Of a stretch of DNA of 64,000 nt, positions 38,820 through 47,429 are shown in pieces (position 1 is the stretch's first letter; each line of letters starts with the position of its first letter). The stretch is from Gluconacetobacter johannae (lineage in GTDB: Bacteria > Pseudomonadota > Alphaproteobacteria > Acetobacterales > Acetobacteraceae): NCBI RefSeq assembly GCF_014174305.1, contig NZ_JABEQH010000009.1, positions 1-64,000 on the forward strand. The letters run 5' to 3'. A program made the translations under genes and the position numbers. The notes under the pieces are model-generated. The model made no database searches. It worked only from the letters and a program-made list of their open reading frames with translations, and was not told where the DNA came from.

Positions 38820-39698
38820 TCAGAACCCCAGGCTGAACAGGATATTGACGATCATCACCATCATAATTCCGCGCGCGAAGCCGCGCGGCATGATCGTGGC
38901 GACGGTGTCATCCTGGCTGACCAGCAGCCCGGTCATGCACGCCCCCAGCCCGACGAAGAACCCGACCAGGATGAATTTCAGCGGAATGACCAGAAAATCC
39001 CATGCCGACATCGCCGTCAGCACATCGGAGAAGAACGTCCAGACCGACATGTTCATCGCCCCGGTCGCATGGGTCACGATGAAGCCCATCAGCAGGGAAA
39101 TCACGGCGAAGATGATCCCCAGCGTGAAACCGCCCACCGTGAAGGCGAAGGTCCGGGGCATCACCAGCACCAGGAACGGGTCGATGCCCTGCGCCTGCAT
39201 GGCGCGGATCTGCCCCCCCAGGGTCAGCAGGCCGATTTCGGTCAGCGACAGCATGCCGCTGCGGCCCAGCAGGATGATGCCGACCAGCACGGGGGCGATT
39301 TCACGCACCAGCACCGACACCAGGATCGACCCCGTCATCTGCGCCATGCCCGCGAAGCCCAGCCAGTACGCGGCCTGCGACACCACCGTCAGGCCGGCCA
39401 GCGTGGCGGTGAACACGGTGCTGAGAAACCCGCCGGCCACCACCTGGCGCAGGCTGAGCCGGAATTCGTAGCGGACGGTCCGGCGCCACGAATTGGGCCG
39501 CACGCTTTCGCGCAGCACACCCCATCCGGCGCCGACCAGGACCAGCGCGAAACGGACCTGATGGCGCGTGATGCGCCCGATCCACGCCAGGGGGGGCCTG
39601 GCCCGGCCACGCCAGGCCACGATCCGGCGCCGGATCGACCCGCCCGGCGCTCCGTCCGGCGCATCCTGCCCCGGCTGCGTGGCGGCCCCATCCGCCAT
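38820..39698 (-). CDS. MlaE-family ABC permease
   Basis: A 292-residue inner-membrane permease of the MlaE/YrbE family. About five membrane segments are present, with conserved RRTVRYEFRLSLRQVVAGGF, VREIAPVLVGIILLGRSGM and the coupling region LGGQIRAMQAQGIDPFLVLVMPR. MlaE dimers feed or accept phospholipid through the MCE ring. ATG 39698 overlaps the stop of the cyclase-like gene (ATGA); upstream in-frame starts would lie inside that gene. Confidence 0.9.
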   Translation of the reverse strand: MADGAATQPGQDAPDGAPGGSIRRRIVAWRGRARPPLAWIGRITRHQVRFALVLVGAGWGVLRESVRPNSWRRTVRYEFRLSLRQVVAGGFLSTVFTATLAGLTVVSQAAYWLGFAGMAQMTGSILVSVLVREIAPVLVGIILLGRSGMLSLTEIGLLTLGGQIRAMQAQGIDPFLVLVMPRTFAFTVGGFTLGIIFAVISLLMGFIVTHATGAMNMSVWTFFSDVLTAMSAWDFLVIPLKFILVGFFVGLGACMTGLLVSQDDTVATIMPRGFARGIMMVMIVNILFSLGF

Positions 39699-42058
39699 CA
39701 CCGCCGCCCTGCCAGGACATAGGTGCGGGTCATCCCCGCCTGCGGCACGAAGAACCGCCCCCGTTCCCGGAACAGGAAACGCTGCCGCAGGATCAGGTAG
39801 ACCTCCTCGGTCACCTGGATGGTGCCGACGTCCGGCGCCCCCTGCGCCATCATCTCGGCCATGCCGATGGCATCGCCCCACAGGTTGAAGACCTTCGGGT
39901 CCTGTCCCAGCAACCCACCGAACACCGGCCCCACATCAATTCCCATGCGGAAGACCGGCTCCATGTCCGCCTTGGCCAGCATCGACAGCGACGCCTCGCG
40001 CATCGCCAGCGCGGCATTGGCCATGCGCTCGGCAGCGCCGGGGTCGGGCGTGCGGGAACATCCCGCGACGCAGACCAGCCGGTGGCCCAGCATCTTGATC
40101 GAATACAGGCCGTATTGACGCGCCACGCTCTGCAACTGCGTGGCCAGGCCCTCCACCAGCGCCAGGACGCTCGCCGGGTCCCTGTGCGACGACGTAATCA
40201 TGTCCGAGAACGTGATGACCATGACGGCCACCGCCGGAAACAGCCCCTCGGGCACCGTGCCCGCCGTCCCGTCCAGCGACCCCGGCGGGACCAGGAACCC
40301 ATCCCCGAACGCATGGTCCGCCTCCTCGGGCCGGGGCTCGCTGGCCAGTTCGTCGGCCGCCGCCGCCACCGCGCTATAATGCTGGGCCGCGAAGCGCGCC
40401 GCCACCACGCCCGCCATCATCGTCACGAAATGCGGCACCAGCCCCACGCGCGGCGCGTCCTCCAGCGTTATCACGCCGACCGGCCCCGACGCCCCCACGA
40501 CCGGGGCCAGGAACAGCCCCCGGCTGCCGAAGGTCCGCATAAACAGGCGGTAGAAATTGGCCGTGCGCGGATCGGCTCCGGCATCATCCACGCTGATGGC
40601 GTCCCCATGCGCCACCGCATCGAAAAAGGCGGTAAGGTCGTTGCGCGACAGTTCGAACCCGCCGGAATGGGCGTCATGCCGCGAATCGTAGCTGTCCACG
40701 CACAGCAAGGTCGCCCCGTCATGCATGATCCGCCAGATCGCCGCCCGCCGCGCGGACGCCAGCTCGGCTAGGCTGCGCGTCAGGATCAGGGCTTCGTCCG
40801 TCGGGTTGAACAGGTCGGGATAGGCCGCGACCCGCTGGAGGACCTGGCTTTCATATCCGGAAATGGCCTGGAAACGCTCCAGCTCCCGCGTCACATGGTC
40901 GGTCCGGCGGCCCTGGCGGAACAGCAGCGCGCCCAGCAGCGTCGCCAGCAGCACGATCAGCAACGAGAACAGAAGGTTCTGCCGGCCATCCACCATCGCG
41001 AAACCGGCGAAATCGCTTTCGGGCGCGACCAGCAGCAACACCCATTTCTGCGCCGTCGCCGGCAGCGCCGCCGCGATGGTGACGAAATTGCGCTTGCGGC
41101 TGCGGACCGTGTGCGGGCCATAGCCCTCGACCCGATAGGCGTCGAAGGCCCCGGCCAGGACCGGATAGGTCTTCGGGTCGATCGTCATCTTCGACGGGTC
41201 CCACCCCGCCGCCTTCGCGATGTCGGTCATACGGCGTCCGGCCAGCAGGTGCCCGTCCTGGTCCACGATCAGGGCATGGCCGTTCTGCCCGATCTTCAGC
41301 GAATCGAGGAAATTGGTCAGTTCGTTCATCGACAGGTTGATCGCGAAGACATATTTGCGACCATTCAGCCCCTGATAGGCGATCGAGGCGGTGATAATCA
41401 TCTGCCCGGTCTGCGCGATCAGGTAGGGCGCGCTCCAGAACAGCTGGCCCGACTGCATCGCCCCCGTATACCACGGACGGGTGCGCGGATCGTAATTCGC
41501 CGCCGTGTTGCTCTCGGTCCGCAGCGGCTTGCTCTGCGCGTCGAAGAACTGGTGCGTGAACTGTGCCCCGGCCCCTTCGCCGGTCAGTTCGGTGGTTTCC
41601 AGCCCCTTGCCGTTGGGGTCGCGTTCGATCAGGCTGAAATGGCCGTCGGTATCCGCAAGATAGAAGGAATGGATCTGCGGCACGTGCCGCAACATGCTGC
41701 CGCCATAGGCATTGAAGATCTTCCGGACTGCGGCCTCCGGCCCATGTTCCAGCATGTCCCGCGCAATGACCGCCCCGGACGACGCGGGGGCCAGGTACTC
41801 GCCCACTTCCTGCGCGATATAGTTCTGCTGGCTGGTCAGCAGGTCATGGGTCAGGCCCAGCGCGCCGCTGCGAATCGTGCGGTAGGAATGAAGGCCGATT
41901 CCCGCGATGACCGCGATGACCAGGACGACGCCCAGGACGGGCACCCCGACATGGAGCAGGAAGCGCCTGACCCGATCCGAATGGGCGGCGGCGGGATCCA
42001 CAATCTCGTCAGCGGCCAATGATATCTTCCCGGTCTGGTAGCGATACCACCCCACCAT
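39698..42058 (-). CDS. Membrane receptor with dCACHE, GAF-like and degenerate class III cyclase domains
   Basis: A 786-residue protein. It has a membrane helix (about 35-60), a periplasmic double-CACHE sensor (about 65-340, with YDPRTRPWYTGA typical of dCACHE), a second helix (LLFSLLIVLLATLLGALLF), a GAF-like region (about 395-550) and a C-terminal cyclase-homology domain (about 620-780). In the cyclase domain the first metal aspartate is kept (ITFSDMIT). The second is replaced (MLGHRL for the usual GD), and the transition-state Asn/Arg are gone (NLWGDAIGMAEMM). It may be a signal-sensing pseudo-cyclase. It is the first gene of the Mla-like operon and is coupled to the permease. ATG 42058 or GTG 42067. 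Confidence 0.75.
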   Translation of the reverse strand: MVGWYRYQTGKISLAADEIVDPAAAHSDRVRRFLLHVGVPVLGVVLVIAVIAGIGLHSYRTIRSGALGLTHDLLTSQQNYIAQEVGEYLAPASSGAVIARDMLEHGPEAAVRKIFNAYGGSMLRHVPQIHSFYLADTDGHFSLIERDPNGKGLETTELTGEGAGAQFTHQFFDAQSKPLRTESNTAANYDPRTRPWYTGAMQSGQLFWSAPYLIAQTGQMIITASIAYQGLNGRKYVFAINLSMNELTNFLDSLKIGQNGHALIVDQDGHLLAGRRMTDIAKAAGWDPSKMTIDPKTYPVLAGAFDAYRVEGYGPHTVRSRKRNFVTIAAALPATAQKWVLLLVAPESDFAGFAMVDGRQNLLFSLLIVLLATLLGALLFRQGRRTDHVTRELERFQAISGYESQVLQRVAAYPDLFNPTDEALILTRSLAELASARRAAIWRIMHDGATLLCVDSYDSRHDAHSGGFELSRNDLTAFFDAVAHGDAISVDDAGADPRTANFYRLFMRTFGSRGLFLAPVVGASGPVGVITLEDAPRVGLVPHFVTMMAGVVAARFAAQHYSAVAAAADELASEPRPEEADHAFGDGFLVPPGSLDGTAGTVPEGLFPAVAVMVITFSDMITSSHRDPASVLALVEGLATQLQSVARQYGLYSIKMLGHRLVCVAGCSRTPDPGAAERMANAALAMREASLSMLAKADMEPVFRMGIDVGPVFGGLLGQDPKVFNLWGDAIGMAEMMAQGAPDVGTIQVTEEVYLILRQRFLFRERGRFFVPQAGMTRTYVLAGRR

Positions 42059-42110
42059 AGGACGCACCCGTCCGGGGTGCCACCCTCAGGCCGGCTTTTG
42101 GCGCAGCGGC

Positions 42111-42791
42111 TCAACCCGTCCAGATCGGCTCCTTGATCTTCTCCAGGAAGCGCGCATGCGCGGCCAGTTCGTCGGCTGTCGGCATCACCGGGCGCGGCGT
42201 GCGCTGGGCGGCATGGTCGTAGGTATAGGACACCTGGGCGGTACCCGCATCCTGCACCGCCAGCCCCAGCCCGCGCTGGCGGCCACCCATCAGTTCCAGA
42301 TAGACCTCGGCCAGCAGGCGGCAATCCAGCAGGGCGTTATGGGTGGTGCGGGCCGACAGGTCGATGGAAAAGCGCCGGCACAGCGCATCGAGGCTGTTCG
42401 GCAGGCCCGGATAGCGTTCGCGCGCGATGTCCAGCGTATCGACCATGCGCTCCAGCGACAGCGGCGGCCGCTGCACGCGCTTCAGTTCGGCGTTCAGGAA
42501 GCCGAAATCGAACCGCGCATTATGGGCGATCAGCGCATCTTCCCCGATGAACTCCAGGAAGCCGTCGGCGATGTCGGCGAATTTCGGCTTGCCCTCCAGA
42601 TCCGCCAGCGTGATGCCGTGCACCCGCGACGCCTCCTCGGGGATATCGCGCTCGGGGTGGACCAGCACATGGTAATGCTGGCCGGTCGGCAGGTCGCCGA
42701 CCAGCTCCAGCGCCGCGATTTCGATCACCCGGTCGCCTCGGGCGGGGTCCAGGCCGGTGGTCTCGGTATCGAACAGGATCGACCGTTTCAT
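42111..42791 (-). CDS. dnaQ: DNA polymerase III epsilon subunit (3'-5' proofreading exonuclease)
   Basis: A 226-residue DEDDh exonuclease. Exo I is ILFDTETTGLDP (D8, E10), Exo II is LIAHNARFDFGFLN, and Exo III is THNALLDCRLLAEVY with the catalytic His and Asp. The C-terminal tail (residues 180-226) would bind the polymerase alpha subunit. It follows coaE by 3 bp in the aroE-coaE-dnaQ order common in alphaproteobacteria. Confidence 0.93.
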   Translation of the reverse strand: MKRSILFDTETTGLDPARGDRVIEIAALELVGDLPTGQHYHVLVHPERDIPEEASRVHGITLADLEGKPKFADIADGFLEFIGEDALIAHNARFDFGFLNAELKRVQRPPLSLERMVDTLDIARERYPGLPNSLDALCRRFSIDLSARTTHNALLDCRLLAEVYLELMGGRQRGLGLAVQDAGTAQVSYTYDHAAQRTPRPVMPTADELAAHARFLEKIKEPIWTG

Positions 42792-42794
42792 CCG

Positions 42795-43418
42795 CTATTC
42801 CCCCTTGCGTCTGCATGTTCGCGGGTCGTCCGCCCGGCGCAGCCGCGCGATCAGGCGCCTGACCCGGCGCGTGGTGTCGGCACGCGACAGGCCGGTCAGG
42901 ATCACGTCGTCGGCGCGCCGACGCTTCTCGCGGTCCGGCATCTGCCGCGCGATGACCGCCTTGACCTGCTCCGGCGCCATGTTGCGCCGGCGGCGGACAC
43001 GATAGGCCTGCACATCCACGGGCGCCGAGACGACCACCACCCGGTCGCACGCCCGATCGCCGCCCGTTTCAAACAGCAACGGCACGTCCAGCACCGCCCA
43101 GCAATGGCCCGACCGCCGCGCCCGGGCCAGGAAGCGCGCACGTTCCTGGCGCACCAGCGGATGGATGATCCCCTCCAGCCCCGCCAACAGGGCCGGGTCG
43201 CCGATGACCGCCCGGCGCAGGGCCGCGCGGTCCAGCACACCATTCGTGACCGAGCTGGGCACCAGGCGGGCAATGGCCGGCAGGGCCCGCCCGCCCGGCG
43301 CCTGCACCGCATGGACCACGGCATCGGCGTCGAACACCGGAAATCCCGCCCCCCGCAGCAGGCGCGCCACGGTCGATTTTCCCATCCCGATCCCGCCGGT
43401 CAGGCCCAGCACCCGCAT
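42795..43418 (-). CDS. coaE: Dephospho-CoA kinase
   Basis: A 207-residue P-loop kinase for the last step of CoA synthesis. Walker A is GLTGGIGMGKST; FDADAVVH and LEGIIHPLVR match the conserved CoA-binding regions, and VLDVPLLFETGGD is typical. The basic C-terminus is slightly extended. ATG 43418 lies 1 bp past the aroE stop. Confidence 0.93.
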   Translation of the reverse strand: MRVLGLTGGIGMGKSTVARLLRGAGFPVFDADAVVHAVQAPGGRALPAIARLVPSSVTNGVLDRAALRRAVIGDPALLAGLEGIIHPLVRQERARFLARARRSGHCWAVLDVPLLFETGGDRACDRVVVVSAPVDVQAYRVRRRRNMAPEQVKAVIARQMPDREKRRRADDVILTGLSRADTTRRVRRLIARLRRADDPRTCRRKGE

Positions 43419-43419
43419 G

Positions 43420-44274
43420 TCAGCCCGCCAGGTCGGCGTCGAGCAGCGCCTGCAGTTCGGCATCCACCACCGGATCGACGCCGAACCATTCCCGAAAGCC
43501 CAGCCGCGCCTGATGCAGCAGCATGCCCAGCCCGTCCACCGTCGGCAGCCCACGCGCCCGCGCCGCGCGCAGCAGCGGGGTCATGCGCGGGACATAGACG
43601 ATGTCGCAGACGGCCATGCCGTCCGGCGCGCGCGCCAGGCTGGGCGCGAACAGGTCGTCCGGCCCGCCATGCATGCCCAGCGAGGTCGTGTTCACCAGCG
43701 CCGCGTAGGCCGGCAGGCTGTCTTCCCACCGCGCCCAGTCCATGACCGTGATGCCGTCCAGCATTCCGGCCAGCGCCTCGGCCCGGCCGCGGGTCCGGTT
43801 GGCGACGGCGACCGGCACGCCCCGGTCCAGCAGGCTGGCCGCAATGGCCCGCGCGGCCCCCCCGGCCCCCAGCAGCAGGACGGGACCCCGCGCCACGTCG
43901 ATGCCGTGCGCTTCCAGATTGGCGACGAACCCGTCGCCATCCGTCGAATGCGCCTCGATCCGTCCGTCGGCGGCGAACACCAGCGTGTTGACCGACCCCG
44001 ACCGCAGGGCCGACCGGTGCAGGGTGTCGGCGATCGCGAACGCCGCCTCCTTGTGCGGGATGGTCACGTTGGCGCCCCGGAATCCGGCGGCCTGCAGGCC
44101 CCGGACGGCAGTCTCGAACTGTCCGGGCCGGACCGGCAGGGGCACGTACGCCCCGTCGATGCCATGCCGCGCCAGCCAGAAATTATGCAGCAGGGGCGAA
44201 CGGGAATGTGCGACCGGCCAGCCGATGACACCGGCCAGCATCGTGCGGCCGGTCAGGGTGGGGCGCGCGCTCAT
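43420..44274 (-). CDS. aroE: Shikimate dehydrogenase
   Basis: A 284-residue NADPH-dependent enzyme reducing 3-dehydroshikimate. The substrate site is in WPVAHSRSPLLHNFWL, the catalytic lysine in VTIPHKEAA, the next conserved block is GSVNTLV, and the cofactor site is LLGAGGAARAI followed by VANRTR. ATG 44274 overlaps the stop of the upstream amidohydrolase (ATGA). Confidence 0.93.
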   Translation of the reverse strand: MSARPTLTGRTMLAGVIGWPVAHSRSPLLHNFWLARHGIDGAYVPLPVRPGQFETAVRGLQAAGFRGANVTIPHKEAAFAIADTLHRSALRSGSVNTLVFAADGRIEAHSTDGDGFVANLEAHGIDVARGPVLLLGAGGAARAIAASLLDRGVPVAVANRTRGRAEALAGMLDGITVMDWARWEDSLPAYAALVNTTSLGMHGGPDDLFAPSLARAPDGMAVCDIVYVPRMTPLLRAARARGLPTVDGLGMLLHQARLGFREWFGVDPVVDAELQALLDADLAG

Positions 44275-45071
44275 GCGGTGTGACAGGCCCAGGCCTGGGG
44301 CAGCACCCGGGCCAGGCGGTCCGCCCATTCGCGCTGGCCGCGCGCGTCCGCCACCAGATCCTGCCGGATTTCCAGTTCCACATAGGCAAGGCCGTTGCGC
44401 TCGGCATGGACGGGAATCGTGTAGTCGCTGCCGTCGGTCAAGGCATAAGGCTCATTGTCGCCGACCAGCAGGCCGCCTTCCTCCTCCAGCAACGACTTGA
44501 CGATCAGGCCGAAGCGCGGGGCGCGGTTGTGCAGGACCCCGGCATGCCAGGGCCGGGGCACGCCATCCATGTCCGGCGTGAAGCTGTGCAGGGCCACCAC
44601 CACCGTCGGCCGCCCGTGCCGCGCCGCCAGTTCGTCGGCGATGCGCGCGTGATAGGGACGGAAGATCTCGTCCACGCGCCGGGCGACGTCGGCCGCATCC
44701 AGGTCCAGGTTGGCCGGCACGTCGGTCCCGTCACTGGTCCGCACGACAGAGGTCGGATGGCCCGGCGCCCGGTTGCAGTCGATCACCAGCCGCGAATAGA
44801 CCTGCTCGATCAGGATCGTGTCCAGCCGCTCGGCCAGCAGGCGCCCCATGCCCGCCATGCCGATGTCCCAGGCGATGTGCCGGTCCCAGTCCGGCCCCGG
44901 CACGCCCAGGTCGCCCAGGCCGGACGGCACCGCACGGCCCGCATGGTCGCTGAGCAGCAGGAACGGCGACGCGCCCGATCGCCCATGGACGCCGACCGGC
45001 GCCGGGTCGCGGGGGCCCAGCAGCGTCCCCGACGGCAGGCCGCCGTCACGCGGCGGGTCATCCTGTCGCAT
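44271..45071 (-). CDS. N-formylglutamate amidohydrolase family protein (copy 1)
   Basis: A 266-residue zinc amidohydrolase of the FGase/HutG2-like family. LLLSDHAGRAVP, IAWDIGMAGM, SRLVIDCNR, VVALHSFTPDMDG and VELEIRQDLV match the conserved blocks, including the metal-binding His/Asp/His. ATG 45071 has GAGGAA 8 bp upstream and is preferred over ATG 45092. No histidine-degradation genes are adjacent. Members in this aroE-linked position have uncertain substrates. A paralogue lies at 60780-61667. Confidence 0.8.
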   Translation of the reverse strand: MRQDDPPRDGGLPSGTLLGPRDPAPVGVHGRSGASPFLLLSDHAGRAVPSGLGDLGVPGPDWDRHIAWDIGMAGMGRLLAERLDTILIEQVYSRLVIDCNRAPGHPTSVVRTSDGTDVPANLDLDAADVARRVDEIFRPYHARIADELAARHGRPTVVVALHSFTPDMDGVPRPWHAGVLHNRAPRFGLIVKSLLEEEGGLLVGDNEPYALTDGSDYTIPVHAERNGLAYVELEIRQDLVADARGQREWADRLARVLPQAWACHTA

Positions 45072-45149
45072 CGCTTCATTCCTCACGTGCATTCCATCCT
45101 GCCACTGGCTTTAGCGTGCCCGCCTGCCGCGCGAAAGCTGTCCGCGCGC

Positions 45150-45746
45150 CTACGCGCCGCCGGCCAGGCGGCGAATCCGTTCCTCGGCCCCGGCCTCGTC
45201 CCAGAGGACTGGCCCCACGACGCGCAGCACCTCGCGCCCCTGGCGATCGACCAGCAGGCTCAGCGGCACCCCCTCCTCGCGCAGGGCGGTGGGGATCTGC
45301 ATCTGCGGGTCGCACAGCACCGGAAGCCCCGCGATGGCCCGCGCCTTGTAGAACCGGCGCACCGTCGCCGCCCCGCCCCGGTCGACGGACACCGGCAGCA
45401 CCGCGATGTCGCCCGTCGCCGGCAATCGCGCGGCCAGACGCGACAGGGCCGGCATTTCGGCCACGCAGGGCTGGCACCAGGTGGCCCAGAGGTTCAGGAT
45501 CACGATCCGTCCACGCCAGTCGGCCAGATGCCGCGCCGCACCGCCTTCGTCCGTGAAGTCGATGGCCGGAAGCGGGGCCGGCGCGTGCCCGCGCAGGGCC
45601 GACAGCGAGACGGGCGCCAGTTCGTCCGCCGCCCGCGCGCCGGACGGTGCGAGGATGGAATTGCACCCGAGCCATGCGGCCAGTAGGGTGCCGCCGTTCG
45701 CGAGCAGGGCGCGGCGATCAACGGGTGTCGACAGGGTCTGGGGCAT
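45150..45746 (-). CDS. TlpA-family thioredoxin-like protein, exported
   Basis: A 198-residue periplasmic thiol-disulfide protein. The N-terminus carries a twin-arginine-type signal ([18 protein letters not shown], mature part from about residue 40), followed by a thioredoxin fold with [18 protein letters not shown] (active-site C-x2-C) and the cis-Pro region [12 protein letters not shown]. TlpA-like proteins keep cytochrome or metallochaperone thiols reduced. The start codon lies 3 bp from the divergent argH start. Confidence 0.88.
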   Translation of the reverse strand: MPQTLSTPVDRRALLANGGTLLAAWLGCNSILAPSGARAADELAPVSLSALRGHAPAPLPAIDFTDEGGAARHLADWRGRIVILNLWATWCQPCVAEMPALSRLAARLPATGDIAVLPVSVDRGGAATVRRFYKARAIAGLPVLCDPQMQIPTALREEGVPLSLLVDRQGREVLRVVGPVLWDEAGAEERIRRLAGGA

Positions 45747-45749
45747 GGA

Positions 45750-47201
45750 ATGTCTGTGAACGAAAAAAGCAGCGCAGGGAACGGCGAAAACAACGCGGGC
45801 CGCGACGCGGCGCAGGCCAACGCCCAGTGGGGCGGACGGTTCGCGGGCGGGCCGTCGGCGATCATGCAGGAAATAAATGCCTCGATCGGGTTCGACAAGG
45901 CATTGTGGCGGCAGGATATCGCGGGGTCGCTGGCCCATGCCGCCATGCTGGCCCGGACCGGCATCATCTCGACGCAGGACGAGGCCGAAATCCGCCAGGG
46001 CCTGACCGAAATCGGGCAGGAAATCGAATCCGGGCGTTTCGTCTTCAGCACCGCGCTGGAAGACATCCACATGAATATCGAGGCGCGCCTGTCCGAGCGC
46101 ATCGGCGAGGCCGGCAAGCGCCTGCATACCGCCCGGTCGCGCAACGACCAGGTGGCGACCGATTTCCGCCTGTGGGTCCGCGACGCCATCGACGGGCTGG
46201 ACGCGCAGGTCGCGGCCCTGATGCGCGCCCTGTGCCGCCGCGCGCAGGAGCATGCCGCCGACCCCATGCCCGGCTTCACCCACCTGCAGACCGCCCAGCC
46301 CGTGACCTTCGGCCATCATTTGATGGCCTATGTCGAGATGCTGGCCCGCGATCGCGGGCGCCTGGCCGACACCCGCCGCCGCCTGAACGAATGCCCCCTG
46401 GGGTCGGCGGCGCTGGCCGGCACGTCCTTCCCGATCGACCGGCGGATGACCGCCGCCACCCTGGGGTTCGACCGGCCGACCGCCAATTCGCTGGACGCGG
46501 TGTCCGATCGCGATTTCGCCCTGGAATATCTGTCGGCCCTGTCGATCATGGGCATGCACCTGTCGCGCCTGTCCGAGGAAATCGTGATCTGGTGCTCGGC
46601 CCCGTTCGCCTTCGTCCGCCTGTCCGACGCCTTCACGACCGGCTCGTCGATCATGCCGCAGAAGCGCAACCCCGACGCCGCCGAACTGGTCCGCGCCAAG
46701 ATCGGCCGCGTCAGCGGCGCGCTGGTCGGGCTGCTGACCGTCATGAAGGGCCTGCCGCTGGCCTATGCCAAGGACATGCAGGAAGACAAGGAACCGGTCT
46801 TCGCCGCGACCGACGCCGCCGCCCTGTCGCTGGCGGCCTGTGACGGCATGATCCGCGACCTCGCGGCCAATACCGATCGGATGCGCGCTTATGCCGGGTC
46901 GGGCTATTCGACCGCGACCGACCTGGCCGACTGGCTGGTCCGGGTGCTGAAACTGCCGTTCCGCACCGCCCATCATGTGACCGGGCGGCTGGTCGGCCTG
47001 GCCGAGAGCCGGGGCGTCGATCTGGCGCAACTGTCGCTTGCCGACATGCAGGCCGAGGAACCCGGCATCACCCAGAACATCTTCTCGGTCCTGACGGTCG
47101 AGGCCTCGATCGCGTCGCGCACCAGCGAAGGCGGCACCGCCGCCGGCAACGTCCGCGCACAGGCAACACGTTGGCTGGCGGAACTGGAGGGCGCAGCATG
47201 A
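45750..47201 (+). CDS. argH: Argininosuccinate lyase
   Basis: A 483-residue fumarase/aspartase superfamily enzyme splitting argininosuccinate to arginine and fumarate. Conserved: [10 protein letters not shown] at the start, [31 protein letters not shown], and the signature [12 protein letters not shown] with its flexible catalytic loop. The first 25 residues are a variable tail. ATG 45750 is 3 bp from the divergent tlpA start, so promoter and ribosome-binding sequences must lie inside the neighbouring reading frame. The 3' end overlaps lptM. Confidence 0.95.
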   Translation: MSVNEKSSAGNGENNAGRDAAQANAQWGGRFAGGPSAIMQEINASIGFDKALWRQDIAGSLAHAAMLARTGIISTQDEAEIRQGLTEIGQEIESGRFVFSTALEDIHMNIEARLSERIGEAGKRLHTARSRNDQVATDFRLWVRDAIDGLDAQVAALMRALCRRAQEHAADPMPGFTHLQTAQPVTFGHHLMAYVEMLARDRGRLADTRRRLNECPLGSAALAGTSFPIDRRMTAATLGFDRPTANSLDAVSDRDFALEYLSALSIMGMHLSRLSEEIVIWCSAPFAFVRLSDAFTTGSSIMPQKRNPDAAELVRAKIGRVSGALVGLLTVMKGLPLAYAKDMQEDKEPVFAATDAAALSLAACDGMIRDLAANTDRMRAYAGSGYSTATDLADWLVRVLKLPFRTAHHVTGRLVGLAESRGVDLAQLSLADMQAEEPGITQNIFSVLTVEASIASRTSEGGTAAGNVRAQATRWLAELEGAA

Positions 47202-47353
47202 GCCCGATCCGCGCCAGGACCGGACTGGGCGCCCTGCTGCTGCTGGCGGCCCTGGCCACCAGCCTTGCCGCCTGCGGCAAGAAGGGCCCGCCCGAGGCCC
47301 CCGGCCCGGCCTCGAAAATGACCTTCCCCCGCACCTATCCGGCGCCGGACTGA
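47198..47353 (+). CDS. lptM: Small lipoprotein, LptM (YifL) type
   Basis: A 51-residue lipoprotein. The signal ([20 protein letters not shown]) ends in lipobox LAAC, followed at once by the family mark [11 protein letters not shown]. In E. coli LptM stabilises the LPS translocon LptD/LptE. The location directly after argH and before lysA is the usual alphaproteobacterial one. The ATG overlaps the argH stop (ATGA). Confidence 0.85.
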   Translation: MSPIRARTGLGALLLLAALATSLAACGKKGPPEAPGPASKMTFPRTYPAPD

Positions 47354-47362
47354 AAGAGAAGG

Positions 47363-47403
47363 TCGGGCGCTGCCCGAACCCGGCAAGGGCCTCGGCCCTT
47401 GCC
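47363..47403. repeat. Two-hairpin element between converging genes (copy 2)
   Basis: TCGGGC-GCT-GCCCGA (47363-47377) and GGCAAGGGC-CTCG-GCCCTTGCC (47382-47403, perfect 9-bp stem, 4-nt loop) sit between lptM (plus) and the DUF4175 gene (minus). A bidirectional terminator role is likely. The arrangement and part of the sequence mirror the reverse complement of the element at 36268-36312. Confidence 0.65.
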
Positions 47404-47429
47404 TTCGCCCACCCGAACGGCCCGCACAA

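Noticed and set aside
45750-47429. Long minus-strand frame upstream of tlpA covering argH
   Set aside because: argH is unmistakable on the plus strand. The Tat signal and TlpA fold begin at 45746, and the extension has no recognisable content.
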